Origin: Bacteroidales bacterium
GTDB lineage: Bacteria; Bacteroidota; Bacteroidia; Bacteroidales; UBA932
Direction: 5' to 3'
NCBI GenBank assembly: GCA_017471085.1
Contig: JAFUWW010000061.1
Span: 1 to 64,000 of the forward strand
DNA length: 64,000 bases
Positions 1 through 9,433 of this stretch are shown piece after piece. Under the pieces are notes generated by a model. It searched no databases. It saw only the letters and a list, made by a program, of their open reading frames with translations, and was not told where the DNA came from. Positions within the stretch are counted from its first letter, which is position 1; each line of letters starts with the position of its first letter. Both the position numbers and the translations under genes were made by a program.

Positions 1-28
1 GGCCGTTTTCCAGGGAAGCGTGTTGCAT

Positions 29-373
29 TTATGCTGTAATGAAGAATTTATCGACAATGGATTTGATGGCTTCCCGGACCTCCGGATCCTCAACGTTCCG
101 TGAAGGGTTCCCCTGCCAGGAGCGGATATTGATGAGCGAGTCGAATTCAATGAAATCATCGCCTTCTTCTTCCACCCAGAGGTTGAAGCCCCAGAGGTTC
201 TCCTGTGCAGAGCCGTCTTCTAAAAGGAGGCGCTCCAGATCTGCGTGCAGATCGGCATCAACGGCCAGGAGGCCTCGCTTTACATCGGCCACGCATTTTA
301 TCATATCGCCGAAGGTTTTTTGTGCCAACGCTTTGAGCTCCGCGATGGAGATTGCCTGCTGAAGGATTTGCAT
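29..373 (-). CDS. DUF5674 family protein
   Basis: A 114-residue soluble protein of unknown function with no signal peptide or membrane segment. The body carries the pattern I associate with DUF5674: an N-terminal helix, a stretch with LHADLE then LLLEDGS, an acidic WVEEEGDDFIEF segment, and the ending IRSWQGN..RNVEDPE. The ATG at 373 is chosen because a TAnnTTTG promoter lies 15 bases upstream of it. The longer open frame runs into the divergent permease gene and has no promoter. It is a stand-alone transcript, divergent from the permease pair. The family assignment is from memory of the motif; no reaction is known. Confidence 0.72.
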   Translation of the reverse strand: MQILQQAISIAELKALAQKTFGDMIKCVADVKRGLLAVDADLHADLERLLLEDGSAQENLWGFNLWVEEEGDDFIEFDSLINIRSWQGNPSRNVEDPEVREAIKSIVDKFFITA

Positions 374-388
374 AATCAATTGTTTCCG

Positions 389-396
389 CAAAGATA
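389..396 (-). promoter_or_regulatory. -7 element TATCTTTG of the DUF5674 gene
   Basis: A perfect TAnnTTTG Bacteroidetes promoter element on the minus strand, 15 bases before the ATG at 373. No comparable element is visible for the divergent permease gene at 404. Confidence 0.7.
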
Positions 397-403
397 CAAA
401 TAA

Positions 404-2740
404 ATGATGAAAAGTTACCTGAAATTCCTGTCCCGCAATAAACTGTACACCGCTATCGAGGCGGTGGGGCTGGCGGTGAGCCTGGCGTTTGTGATTCTCA
501 TCGGCAGTTATGTGTGGCAGCAGCGGAAAGCGGCGCGCGGGTATCCGGATTGGAAACGCATCTATGCTGTTGGCACGATGTATAACACCGTAGAAATGGC
601 CCCCCGGAATGGCCTTGCGGAACTGCTGAAGGGAAGCGTTCCCGGGATTGACAAGGCATCGGTCTATTCGCACCTAGGAGCCGGGGGATCGTTGGGAGAT
701 GTCCCGATTCATGGTGCGTCGCTTGTCGGGGTCAACGCCGACTTTCTGGACATGTTCCCGATCCGGTGGGTGTCGGGGAACCCTTCGGAGCTGCTGGAAA
801 CAAACACCGTGGCCGTCACGGAGCGGTTCGCCCGGGAAAACTTCCCCGGGGAAGAGGTGATCGGCAAGGTCTGGGAGTACGGCAAGACAATCTGCACGGT
901 GGTCGCCGTGTTCCGGGACCTCGGTTCTCCGATTTTCCGGGATGAGGACCTGGTTTTCCTGCAGGTCCGCAAAGGCGGAGAACTGGGCCGAGGCTCGATC
1001 GGCGGCACAACCTGTCTTGTCCGTAGCGATGAACCGGAGGACAGGTTGACGGCCGATATCGACGCCGTGCTGGAAAACCACCACCGGAAAAGCTGGGACA
1101 GGGATGAGACGCGGGCGATGAAGAACGGAAGCATCGAGCGGATGGACCGCATCTATTTTTCGGAACTGAACAGCGGTCAGGCCTTCCTGAAGGGAAACAA
1201 GTCTCTCCTGACGATGCTGACTGCCGTGGTACTGCTCCTGCTGTTGTCGGCCCTCTTCAATTATATCAATCTCAGTTCTGCCCTGGCCGGACGCCGGGTG
1301 AAGGAAATGAGCGTGCGGACGGTCCTGGGGGCCTCAAGGGAGCAAATCGTGTGGAACTACCTGAAGGAGTCCCTCGTCTTTACCGTCGCCTGTACCGCCC
1401 TGGCGGTCCTGCTGGCTTATGCTTTCCGGCCGATATTCACGCACTATGTCGATGCGCATGTTTCCTATTCGTTTTCCGTCCCCTTTGCCTGGCATTGGAC
1501 GGCAGGGCCGGTCGCCGCGGTCGTGGGGCTTTCGCTGCTGATCGGCCTGGCCGCCGGGTGGATCCCTTCCCGCGTTGCGTCCCGCTTTGACGCCATCCGG
1601 GTCATCAAGGGGGATTATCGGACGGCCTCCAAACGTGTCTTGTCCAAGATCTTCATCGTTTTCCAGACCGCGTTGTCCGTCCTGCTGATAGCGTTTTCAC
1701 TGGTGATGGAGCGGCAATATAGCCACATGATCCACAGACCGCTGGGAGCGGAGGTCGATGGGCTGTACTATCAGTATCTGGTGCAGGATTCGGGGTACGA
1801 AGATGCGTTGAAGGCATTACCGTTTGTCTCGGATATGGCTGAGTGCTCCGGGTATCCGGGAAGTCCGTATATGACTATGTCCATGCCGGACAACAATGCG
1901 GGCGGAACGATCAACATGGCTTTTCTGAACTGTGATCCGGAGGCGTTCAAACTGTTCCACTTTGAGGTCGTGGAGGATTTTCACGCACCGTCCGGGAACG
2001 GATACTGGCTCTCGGAATCGGCTTACCGCCGGTTTGGTACGGATCCATCCAACCCGAAGATGCCGGAATTCCTGGACGAGTATTATCAGGGGGATGTGGC
2101 CGGTGTGGTCAAAGACTTCGCCCTCACCGATGCGGCCCATGTCAACGATGACCTGCTGGGCATCATCAGTGTGTCTGACCATCCGGGGCCCTATTACCGG
2201 CTCCTTCGGATCGAAGGGAACCGCAAGGAGGCGGAAAAGGAGCTCCAGGCTCTGTACAAGCGGTACAGTCTGGAAAAAGATGGATATGAGGGCCTTCCCG
2301 AATTAAGCGGCTTCATCAGGGACAAGTTGGAAGCACGGCTGGGCGAAGCCAGGAATTATATGCGCCTGATCGAGCTGTTCATGTTCCTTGCCGTGATGGT
2401 CTCGCTGCTGGGCCTGCTGGCGATGTCGGCCCTGTACGCATCCGAGCGGACGCACGACATCGCCGTCCGCAAAGTCTTCGGCAGTACCGTCTGGGGAGAG
2501 ACCCTCGCCTCGGTCGGAGCATATATGGTCCTGGTGGGCATTGCCTGTCTGATTGCCGTTCCGGTCGCTATCTGGCTCTCCGGCAAGTATCTGGAGGGAT
2601 TCAACTACCGGATTTCGGGTTACTGGTGGATTTTCGGGGTGGCAGTCCTGATTACATGGGCCATCTCCTTGGCCTCCGTCCTCTGGCAGGACCTCAAGGC
2701 CGCCCGGACCAACCCGGCTGTTGAACTGAAAAAAGAATAG
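404..2740 (+). CDS. FtsX/MacB-type ABC transporter permease, copy 1
   Basis: A 778-residue inner-membrane permease of the MacB_PCD/FtsX type. One membrane helix lies near residues 20-40, followed by a large periplasmic domain, then three helices (about 268-400), a second core domain and three more helices. The cytoplasmic coupling motif IAVRKVFG lies before the last helix pair. Such permeases work with an MacB/LolD-like ATPase in lipoprotein handling, export or stress signalling, but no ATPase lies nearby. The gene starts with two adjacent ATGs at 404. It is followed after two bases by a paralogue. The first 36 residues and the last dozen are nearly the same in both copies, while the periplasmic domains differ widely. 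The substrate cannot be inferred. Confidence 0.88.
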   Translation: MMKSYLKFLSRNKLYTAIEAVGLAVSLAFVILIGSYVWQQRKAARGYPDWKRIYAVGTMYNTVEMAPRNGLAELLKGSVPGIDKASVYSHLGAGGSLGDVPIHGASLVGVNADFLDMFPIRWVSGNPSELLETNTVAVTERFARENFPGEEVIGKVWEYGKTICTVVAVFRDLGSPIFRDEDLVFLQVRKGGELGRGSIGGTTCLVRSDEPEDRLTADIDAVLENHHRKSWDRDETRAMKNGSIERMDRIYFSELNSGQAFLKGNKSLLTMLTAVVLLLLLSALFNYINLSSALAGRRVKEMSVRTVLGASREQIVWNYLKESLVFTVACTALAVLLAYAFRPIFTHYVDAHVSYSFSVPFAWHWTAGPVAAVVGLSLLIGLAAGWIPSRVASRFDAIRVIKGDYRTASKRVLSKIFIVFQTALSVLLIAFSLVMERQYSHMIHRPLGAEVDGLYYQYLVQDSGYEDALKALPFVSDMAECSGYPGSPYMTMSMPDNNAGGTINMAFLNCDPEAFKLFHFEVVEDFHAPSGNGYWLSESAYRRFGTDPSNPKMPEFLDEYYQGDVAGVVKDFALTDAAHVNDDLLGIISVSDHPGPYYRLLRIEGNRKEAEKELQALYKRYSLEKDGYEGLPELSGFIRDKLEARLGEARNYMRLIELFMFLAVMVSLLGLLAMSALYASERTHDIAVRKVFGSTVWGETLASVGAYMVLVGIACLIAVPVAIWLSGKYLEGFNYRISGYWWIFGVAVLITWAISLASVLWQDLKAARTNPAVELKKE

Positions 2741-2742
2741 AT

Positions 2743-5112
2743 ATGAAAAGCTACCTGAAATTCCTCTCCCGCAACAAGCTCTACACCGCCATCGAGGCGG
2801 TGGGGCTGGCCGTGAGCCTGGCGTTTGTGATTTTGATTGGCTCCTACGTGGTGCAGCAGTACGAGGTGGCGCATGAATCGCCACAGTGGAAGCGCACCTT
2901 TGTGCTGGGAAGCAATGAGTTCCTGGGCCTTACCTATTGGGACAAGGAGGAACTGGAAATGAATATCCCCGAAGTGGAATCCGCCACGCATATAGCGCTC
3001 CTCTGGCAGCCCGTCATCCAAAACGGCGGGGAACCCATAGCGGCCAGCGGTTTTGAGACCGATCCCGACTTCTTCCGCGTCTTTCCGCAGTACCGCCTGG
3101 TGGAGGGCAGCCTGGAGGACTTCGTGGGCATGGACGACATCCTCATCAGCGAGTCCCTGGCCCGGAAGACCGGCGTTCAAATCGGCCAGGCCCTCAAGGT
3201 GGACAAGGAAGACCGCACCATCAAGGGCATTTTTGCCGATTTGGATGGCGCTTTCTTCATGCCGGCTGATATCATCACCAACATCAAGCGTACCTGGGCG
3301 GCCGAGCAGAGCAAGGCATTCAACAGCATCGGCAATTACACCACCTGGTTCAGCGTGCGGGACGATGCCGACATAAACGATGTCCAGGCAAAGGTTCAAG
3401 CCCTACTGCACAAGAACTACGACCCCACGTGGTCCGCTGATAAAGTGGACAAGTGGCGCGCTTACCGCATGGACGAGGCCTTCTTTTTCACCGGCAGCAG
3501 CAACGGCCTCACCCGCACGGGGAATGCCCAGATGCTCCGGCTCCTGACCGTTGTCGTGCTGCTGCTCCTGCTGTCGGCCGTCTTCAACTACGTAAACCTG
3601 AGCCTGGCACTGACCGGCAAGCGGGCCAGGGAAATGGCCACCCGACGGCTTCTGGGGGCCGACAAGACCGGCATCCTGTGGAAGTATATCGGCGAATCCG
3701 TAGCCTTTACGGCCGTGTGCTTTGCTGCCGCCCTCCTGCTGGCCTATCTGCTTGCCCCTATGGTGAACGACCTTGTTTCTTCCAGCGACCCGGACGAGGT
3801 GATGCTGGGCTTTGACTCCAGCGTACGGCTTTCCTTCATGCTCACGCCCGGATATATCCTGGCCTATCTGGCAGGTATCCTGGTCCTGGGCGTCGTCAAC
3901 GGACTGCTCCCGGCCTTCGCGGCCTCGCGCTACCAGCCCATCGATGTGATCAAAGGCACGCTCCGGCGCCGGAACAAAATGGTCCTGAGCAAGGTGTTCA
4001 TCGTGGTGCAGAACGTCCTTTCCGTCTTCCTGATAGCCCTCGCGCTGGTAATGGAAGTCCAGATGCGCCATATGCTCACAAGGCCGACGCACGCTGTCAT
4101 CGACAACCGCTACTACATGGAGTATTCCGCCCAGGACCTGGACCATATGAAGCTTTTCAAGGACAAAGTGGAACAGCTGCCCTTTGTGACCGAGGCCGGC
4201 GTAGGGCGTGGCATCCCGGGACTTATCAACATGACGATGGGTATCAAAGTGGACGAAGAGCACCATGTGGACATGCCCGTCATCGTCTGCGACTCCACCT
4301 ATTTCCGGCTGCTGGGGCTGGAAGTGGAGGAAGACTTCGGCCATCCGCTGGTGCATTCGCTCTGGATGAGCCGGAGCGCCTTCAACGCGGCCGCGGTGTC
4401 CGACACTTCCACCGTATTCCCGCGGAGAATCAACATGAACGGCGCCCAGCCGGAATTCATCGGGGGCATTGTGGCCGATTTCCCCTCCAGGCCGGCTTCA
4501 GAAAGCAATCAGAACCCGAATGGCGGCGTCATTGTGACCCGGGCCGAAGAACTCCGCTATTCCAATTGTCTGCTGATCGGCACCACCGGGGAGGACAAAT
4601 CGTTTGAGGAGCAGATCCTCCGGGCTTACCGGGAATTCCGGCTGGAAACCTCCGGCGTCGAGGACCCTGCCTGGCGCTACGGCTTCATCCGGGACATCAA
4701 CCGCAAGCAGCTGGCACCTGTGCGCAGGACCCTGCGCCTGGTGGAACTCTTCGCCGCGCTGGCGGTGCTTATCTCCCTGCTGGGCCTGTTGGCCATGAGC
4801 ACCTATTTTGCCGATGAAAACACCAAACAGATAGCCGTACGCAAGGTTTTCGGCTCTGACGTGACGCAGGAAACCTGGCGGACGGTACGTAGTTATATGT
4901 TTCTGGTGGGCGGAGCCTGCCTTGTGGGCATTCCGCTGGCCGTCTGGGCGGCGCGACTCTACCTGGAGCGCTTCGCCTACCGGATCGAGGGTTATGGATG
5001 GGTATTCGCCCTTGCCGTGGTAATATCCTTCGGCATCGCCTTCGCCACCGTCCTCTGGCAAACCCTCAAGGCCGCCCGCACCAACCCGGCGACAGAATTG
5101 AAGAAGGAATAA
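2743..5112 (+). CDS. FtsX/MacB-type ABC transporter permease, copy 2
   Basis: A 789-residue tandem paralogue of the preceding gene with the same layout: N-terminal helix, periplasmic core, three helices (about 265-395), a second core, a helix pair, the motif IAVRKVFG and a closing AARTNPATELKKE. The N-terminal 36 residues match copy 1 exactly, although the codons differ at many third positions. That suggests protein-level selection on the membrane anchor rather than a recent copy event. Translation starts two bases after the stop of copy 1, so the two are co-transcribed and may form a heterodimer. A hairpin terminator follows directly. The partner ATPase must be encoded elsewhere. Confidence 0.88.
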   Translation: MKSYLKFLSRNKLYTAIEAVGLAVSLAFVILIGSYVVQQYEVAHESPQWKRTFVLGSNEFLGLTYWDKEELEMNIPEVESATHIALLWQPVIQNGGEPIAASGFETDPDFFRVFPQYRLVEGSLEDFVGMDDILISESLARKTGVQIGQALKVDKEDRTIKGIFADLDGAFFMPADIITNIKRTWAAEQSKAFNSIGNYTTWFSVRDDADINDVQAKVQALLHKNYDPTWSADKVDKWRAYRMDEAFFFTGSSNGLTRTGNAQMLRLLTVVVLLLLLSAVFNYVNLSLALTGKRAREMATRRLLGADKTGILWKYIGESVAFTAVCFAAALLLAYLLAPMVNDLVSSSDPDEVMLGFDSSVRLSFMLTPGYILAYLAGILVLGVVNGLLPAFAASRYQPIDVIKGTLRRRNKMVLSKVFIVVQNVLSVFLIALALVMEVQMRHMLTRPTHAVIDNRYYMEYSAQDLDHMKLFKDKVEQLPFVTEAGVGRGIPGLINMTMGIKVDEEHHVDMPVIVCDSTYFRLLGLEVEEDFGHPLVHSLWMSRSAFNAAAVSDTSTVFPRRINMNGAQPEFIGGIVADFPSRPASESNQNPNGGVIVTRAEELRYSNCLLIGTTGEDKSFEEQILRAYREFRLETSGVEDPAWRYGFIRDINRKQLAPVRRTLRLVELFAALAVLISLLGLLAMSTYFADENTKQIAVRKVFGSDVTQETWRTVRSYMFLVGGACLVGIPLAVWAARLYLERFAYRIEGYGWVFALAVVISFGIAFATVLWQTLKAARTNPATELKKE

Positions 5113-5115
5113 AAC

Positions 5116-5143
5116 AAAAAGCATCGCGCAGGCGATGCTTTTT
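5116..5143. terminator. Bidirectional intrinsic terminator between permease and tRNA-Leu
   Basis: A seven-base stem GCATCGC/GCGATGC (5121-5138) with a four-base loop, flanked by five As on the left and five Ts on the right. It can end transcription from the permease pair on the plus strand and from the tRNA on the minus strand. The last T is also the last base of the tRNA CCA end. Confidence 0.8.
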
Positions 5144-5230
5144 GGTGCCCAGAACGGGAATCGAACCCGTACGTCTTTAAGGGACACTGGATTTTGAGTC
5201 CAGCGCGTCTACCAATTCCGCCATCCGGGC
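5143..5230 (-). tRNA. tRNA-Leu (anticodon CAA)
   Basis: An 88-base class II tRNA on the minus strand. The acceptor arm GCCCGGA pairs with TCTGGGC, and the D arm reads GGCGGAATTGGTAGAC. The anticodon stem CTGGA/TCCAG holds the loop CTCAAAA with anticodon CAA, which reads UUG. A variable arm and the T arm GGGTTCGAATCCC follow, and the 3' CCA is encoded. The long variable arm and the D-loop GGTAGACGC are typical of leucine tRNAs. No integrated element is visible at its 3' end. Confidence 0.95.
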
Positions 5231-5315
5231 AGGGATGGGCCTTGAACGGCCGGGCGTCTTTTGGGACGGGAATGCAAATTTATGCCAAATTCGGGTAACT
5301 GCCAAATTTTTCCGT

Positions 5316-5323
5316 TATCTTTG
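5316..5323 (+). promoter_or_regulatory. -7 element TATCTTTG of aroB
   Basis: A perfect TAnnTTTG element only six bases before the aroB ATG at 5330, so the predicted transcript start lies within a few bases of the start codon. Confidence 0.7.
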
Positions 5324-5329
5324 TATGCT

Positions 5330-6373
5330 ATGACAGAACAGGCGAGCATACACGTTTCCCGAAGCTGGACCAGCCGGATTGTCGGCGGAAAGTCGACAGA
5401 TGAGTTGGCGGAACTCCTTCAAGGCGAGGAAGAAATCTTCCTGGTCTATGATAAAAACGTGGCCTGGGTGGCGAAGACCGTGATTTCGTGCCTGGAAGAG
5501 ATGCCCGGTCAGGCCGGGAAGGCGGTGATAAAAGGAAGCATCGGCCTGGACACTTCGGAAGAAGGAAAGTCCATGGAGACGGTGATGGGTCTGGTGCGGG
5601 CGATGCTGGATGCCGGGCTTTCCCGGAAGGGGCTGGTGGTTGCCGTCGGCGGGGGTATTACCACGGACATGGCCGGTTTTGCCGCCGGCATCTACAAACG
5701 TGGAATCCGTTACGCCAATGTGCCCACCACGCTGCTGGCCCAGGTGGATGCCGCCATCGGCGGAAAAACAGGCGTGAACCTGGACGGCTACAAAAACATG
5801 CTGGGAACCATCCTCCAGCCGGAATTCACCTTTGTGTGCGCCGAAGTCCTGCGCACCCTTCCTCCCCGAGAATTCCGCTCCGGTCTGGCAGAGCTGGCCA
5901 AAACCTTTCTGCTGGCCGATGCCGCAGCCTATGCCTCCCTGCTCGCATGTGCAAAAATGCAGGTACAACCGGAGCTTATCATGCAGGCAGCCCGGATAAA
6001 GGCCGGTATCGTGAACCGGGATCCCTTTGAGCAGGGCGAACGGGCGCTGCTGAACTTGGGCCATACTTTCGCGCATGCCATCGAGCACGAAGCCCGGGTG
6101 CAGGGAGACGATATCACCCACGGTGAGGCAGTGGCCATGGGCATCATCCTGGCGGCGGAGTTGTCGGAAAGGCAAGGCGTGGCGAAAATCGGCCTTGTAA
6201 GACGGCTGAAGGCCGATTTTACCACCATCGGCCTGCCCGTGGAGAGCCCTTACGAGGCCGATGTGCTTCGCAGCGCCATGTACAAGGACAAAAAGGCCAC
6301 CGGAAAAGGGATCCGCTTTGTGCTGCTGGAAGAGATTGCCCGTCCGCGCATAGTGGAACTGTCTGATTTTTAA
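5330..6373 (+). CDS. aroB: 3-dehydroquinate synthase
   Basis: A 347-residue cytosolic enzyme that turns DAHP into 3-dehydroquinate, the second shikimate-pathway step, using NAD and a divalent metal. The nucleotide-binding stretch VGGGITTDMAGF is followed by VPTTLLAQVDAAIGGKTGVN, and the metal-ligand region NLGHTFAHAIEH lies near residue 225. The length matches the family. The ATG at 5330 is preferred over an upstream in-frame ATG because the promoter element lies between them. The gene leads a shikimate block and is followed after 26 bases by the aroD-aroA fusion. The spacing suggests one transcript through aroC. Confidence 0.95.
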   Translation: MTEQASIHVSRSWTSRIVGGKSTDELAELLQGEEEIFLVYDKNVAWVAKTVISCLEEMPGQAGKAVIKGSIGLDTSEEGKSMETVMGLVRAMLDAGLSRKGLVVAVGGGITTDMAGFAAGIYKRGIRYANVPTTLLAQVDAAIGGKTGVNLDGYKNMLGTILQPEFTFVCAEVLRTLPPREFRSGLAELAKTFLLADAAAYASLLACAKMQVQPELIMQAARIKAGIVNRDPFEQGERALLNLGHTFAHAIEHEARVQGDDITHGEAVAMGIILAAELSERQGVAKIGLVRRLKADFTTIGLPVESPYEADVLRSAMYKDKKATGKGIRFVLLEEIARPRIVELSDF

Positions 6374-6399
6374 CAGTTTGCATAATAGACAGATACTGA

Positions 6400-8463
6400 A
6401 TGATTTGTACATCCATACAACACAAGGAGTTGCAGGAGATCCTGGACCTGCTGGATTCAGGCACCGTTGAGATGGCGGAAATCCGGCTGGACCGGTGCGC
6501 CCTGGAAGACGAAGATATCGACCTGCTGTTTTCGGCTTCTGACGTTCCGCTCATTGCCACTTGCCGCATGAACGAGGAATCGCAGGCGCCGGAACTGCTG
6601 GAAAAGGCCGTCCGGGCGGGCGCAAAATATGTCGACCTGGAGATGGAAGCCCCCGCTGCGGTGGGCCGGCGCATTCGGGAGGCCTGCCGGGAGTACGGCA
6701 CCGTGCTCATCCGTTCCTTCCACGATTTCACCGGCACCCCGCCCGTGGAAGTGCTCCGGAGCATTCTGGAGCGAGGTCGGCAGTTCGGTGGAGAAGTCGT
6801 GAAAATCGTTACTACGGCAACCTGCAAGGCCGATATCGACCCGATGATGGAACTTTACCGGGAGGCGGAACCGGGTACCCTGGTGGCTTTCTGCATGGGC
6901 GAGGACGGCCGGGAAAGCCGGCTGGAGGCCCTCCGCCAGGGTGCTCCTTTCACCTATGCCTGCCTCACGGAAGAGGAGGCCACGGCCCCCGGGCAATGGA
7001 CTGCGGAGGCCATGAGAAAGGAGGTCTATGGCGGTTTCCGCTTTGTACAAGCTTCCGCCCTGCCGATGCCTTCTTCCAAGAGCTTTGCCCAGCGGGCCAT
7101 CGTGGCGGCGGCCCTGGCCGACGGCGTCTCGAACCTCTCCGGCTACACTCCCTGTGGCGACAACGAAAGCGCCATCGCGGTGGCCAGAACGCTGGGGGCA
7201 TCGGTGGACATTAGCAATAACATGCTGACAATCAGGGGAATTAATGCACGTCCCGGCTGCTGCGAGACCTTGGAGGAACTCCATACGGGCGAATCCGGCT
7301 TCCTGACCCGGCTCATGGTTCCGCTCATGGCGGTGCTGCCGGTGCTGCCGGTGCGGATCACCGGCGAAAAAACCCTTCTGAAACGCCCTCTGGCCGATGC
7401 GCACGACATCATGGCAGCCTTTGGCGTGCGCTTATTCCCAGAAAGTAACAATGCTGTTACATCCTCAAAAGGGGTGGAAAACGCGGGAAACAAGGTTGTT
7501 TCAGAGGCGAGAAAATCCGACTGTTACCTTCCGATGAGGGTGAGCGGTCCGCTTCTCCCCGGAAGGGCCGATATTTCCGGCCGTGGCGGGTCGCAGCTTA
7601 TCTCCGGCCTCCTGGCCGCCCTTCCCCTTTCCGGAAGCAAATCCACGGTCTATGTGCACGACCCAAAAAGCATTCCCTATCTGTTCATTACGGTGGACGT
7701 GCTCAAGAAATTCGGCATCAGGATAGGCTCCGAAATGGAGGGAGGCGACGATTTCCTGGAAACCCAGGACTGGAGCCTCTGCACGGGCATCAATTTCCGC
7801 ATAAAAGGCGACCAGCGCTATCAGGCGGCCGATTTTGCCATTGAGGCCGACTGGTCCGGAGCCGCCCCTTTCCTCACGGCCGGTGCCATCTTCGGCCAAG
7901 TGGAGGTGGAAGGCCTTGACACCCAAAGCCTTCAGGCCGATATTTCCATGATGGATATCCTGATGGATGCAGGCGCCAGCATGTCCCAGCAAGAAGGCTC
8001 CACGCCCACGAACGGGCCGATCAGGGTCCAGCGCGCTCCGCTGAATGCCTTTTCCACGGACCTGAACAATTGCCCGGACCTGTTCCCCATGGTGGCCGTG
8101 CTGGCGGCCTTCTGCCCCGGTGAAAGCCATATCCTGGGGGTGGAGCGTCTCCGCCACAAGGAGACGGACCGGGCCGCCGCCATCGAAGCCATGCTGCGGC
8201 AGATGGGCGTTCCTGTTGCCATCGACCAGGACGAGATGACCATTACGGGCATGGGACTCACCCAGCGGATCCTTACCGGGAAGCTCCTGAAAGGCGGACA
8301 TTTCCCGTCTTACGGCGACCACCGCATGGTAATGGCCCTCAAAGTGGCTTCCCTCGGTGCCGCAGAGCCTGTAATCATTGACGACGTAGCCTGCGTGGCC
8401 AAGTCTTTCCCTACGTTTAACGAAATGTTTTCCGTCATGACCGGCGCCGGCCGGCCATCCTAA
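6400..8463 (+). CDS. aroD/aroA: Fused 3-dehydroquinate dehydratase (type I) / EPSP synthase
   Basis: A 687-residue fusion of two shikimate enzymes. Residues 1 to about 205 are a type I dehydroquinase with EMAEIR (24-29), the catalytic histidine in SFHDF (108) and the Schiff-base lysine in VVKIVTTA (135). From about 211 onward is an EPSP synthase: PSSKS..QR near 224, TGESGFLTRLM, SGRGGSQLISGLLA, the aspartate in NNCPDLFP, RLRHKETDR, and GDHRMVMA near the end. All catalytic positions I can place are kept, so both halves should be active. The steps joined are not consecutive, since AroE and AroK act between them and are not in the window. The frame is continuous with no internal stop. Confidence 0.93.
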   Translation: MICTSIQHKELQEILDLLDSGTVEMAEIRLDRCALEDEDIDLLFSASDVPLIATCRMNEESQAPELLEKAVRAGAKYVDLEMEAPAAVGRRIREACREYGTVLIRSFHDFTGTPPVEVLRSILERGRQFGGEVVKIVTTATCKADIDPMMELYREAEPGTLVAFCMGEDGRESRLEALRQGAPFTYACLTEEEATAPGQWTAEAMRKEVYGGFRFVQASALPMPSSKSFAQRAIVAAALADGVSNLSGYTPCGDNESAIAVARTLGASVDISNNMLTIRGINARPGCCETLEELHTGESGFLTRLMVPLMAVLPVLPVRITGEKTLLKRPLADAHDIMAAFGVRLFPESNNAVTSSKGVENAGNKVVSEARKSDCYLPMRVSGPLLPGRADISGRGGSQLISGLLAALPLSGSKSTVYVHDPKSIPYLFITVDVLKKFGIRIGSEMEGGDDFLETQDWSLCTGINFRIKGDQRYQAADFAIEADWSGAAPFLTAGAIFGQVEVEGLDTQSLQADISMMDILMDAGASMSQQEGSTPTNGPIRVQRAPLNAFSTDLNNCPDLFPMVAVLAAFCPGESHILGVERLRHKETDRAAAIEAMLRQMGVPVAIDQDEMTITGMGLTQRILTGKLLKGGHFPSYGDHRMVMALKVASLGAAEPVIIDDVACVAKSFPTFNEMFSVMTGAGRPS

Positions 8464-8477
8464 AGGCAGCTTCCAAT

Positions 8478-9401
8478 ATGAATACATTCGGAAACAAATT
8501 CAGAGTGAGCATCTTCGGCGAGTCGCACGGAGAGCGGATAGGGGTTGTGCTGGACGGTGTAAAACCAGGCCTGCCCCTTTCGGAGCAGGATTTCCTGCCG
8601 GACCTGATGCGCCGCAAGGCCGGCGCCCCGGGCACGACCCCCCGCATCGAGGCCGATGAACCCGAAATTGTGAGCGGAGTCTTCGAAGGCCACACGACCG
8701 GTGCGCCGCTCACGGTGCTTTTCTGCAACACGAATACCCGCGGGGCCGATTATGCCACCTTCCGCGAGCATCCCCGCCCCGGCCACGCCGACCACACGGC
8801 CGATGTCAAATTCCACGGCTTCAACGACCCTCGCGGCGGCGGACATTTCTCCGGCCGCATCACCCTGGGCGTGGTGGCTGCCGGGGTGGTGGCCAAAAAG
8901 ATGGCCGCTTTCAAGTACCAGTCGGAAATAGTAGAACTGGGCGGACAAACGGATCGGACGGCCTGGAAAGAGGCACTGCAGAAGGCCGGAGAGGAAGGGG
9001 ATTCGCTGGGGGCCATCGTAGAATGCCGGGTGAGCGGCGTCCCCATCGGCCTGGGAGAGCCTTTCTGGGACAGCGTGGAATCGTGCCTGGCCCATGCGCT
9101 CTTTGCCATTCCGGGCGTGCGGGGCGTGGAGTTCGGGGACGGTTTCGCCGCCTCCGGGAAGAAGGGCTCCGGGCACAACGACGCCTTCGGGCCGGACGGA
9201 ATCCCTGTCACCAATCATGCCGGCGGGGTGAACGGCGGCATCACCAACGGCAACCCGCTGGTGTTCCGTGTGGCGTTCAAACCCACTGCCAGCATCGCCA
9301 AGGCCGGCATTCCCGGCCGTCACGATGTCTGTTTCGCCCTCCGGACCCCCGTCATCGTGGAGGCCATGGCCGCCATCGTACTGGCCGACCTGGCATTGTA
9401 A
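8478..9401 (+). CDS. aroC: Chorismate synthase
   Basis: A 307-residue enzyme that forms chorismate from EPSP with reduced FMN. Signatures run along the whole length: GNKFRVSIFGESHG at the N-terminus, RPGHADHT near residue 95, RGGGHFSGR near 115, FGDGFAASGKKGSGHND, and the closing GRHD.CFALRTPVIVEAMAA. It is some 40-80 residues shorter than common bacterial forms but no motif is missing, so it appears compact rather than truncated. It starts 14 bases after the aroD/aroA fusion and closes the block. Confidence 0.95.
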   Translation: MNTFGNKFRVSIFGESHGERIGVVLDGVKPGLPLSEQDFLPDLMRRKAGAPGTTPRIEADEPEIVSGVFEGHTTGAPLTVLFCNTNTRGADYATFREHPRPGHADHTADVKFHGFNDPRGGGHFSGRITLGVVAAGVVAKKMAAFKYQSEIVELGGQTDRTAWKEALQKAGEEGDSLGAIVECRVSGVPIGLGEPFWDSVESCLAHALFAIPGVRGVEFGDGFAASGKKGSGHNDAFGPDGIPVTNHAGGVNGGITNGNPLVFRVAFKPTASIAKAGIPGRHDVCFALRTPVIVEAMAAIVLADLAL

Positions 9402-9433
9402 TTGTTGTTGAACCGAAAAAAAACCTATAAGCT

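Noticed and set aside
5143..5230. tRNA-Leu as an attachment site for an integrated element
   Set aside because: No integrase, no repeated tRNA 3' end and only housekeeping genes on both sides.
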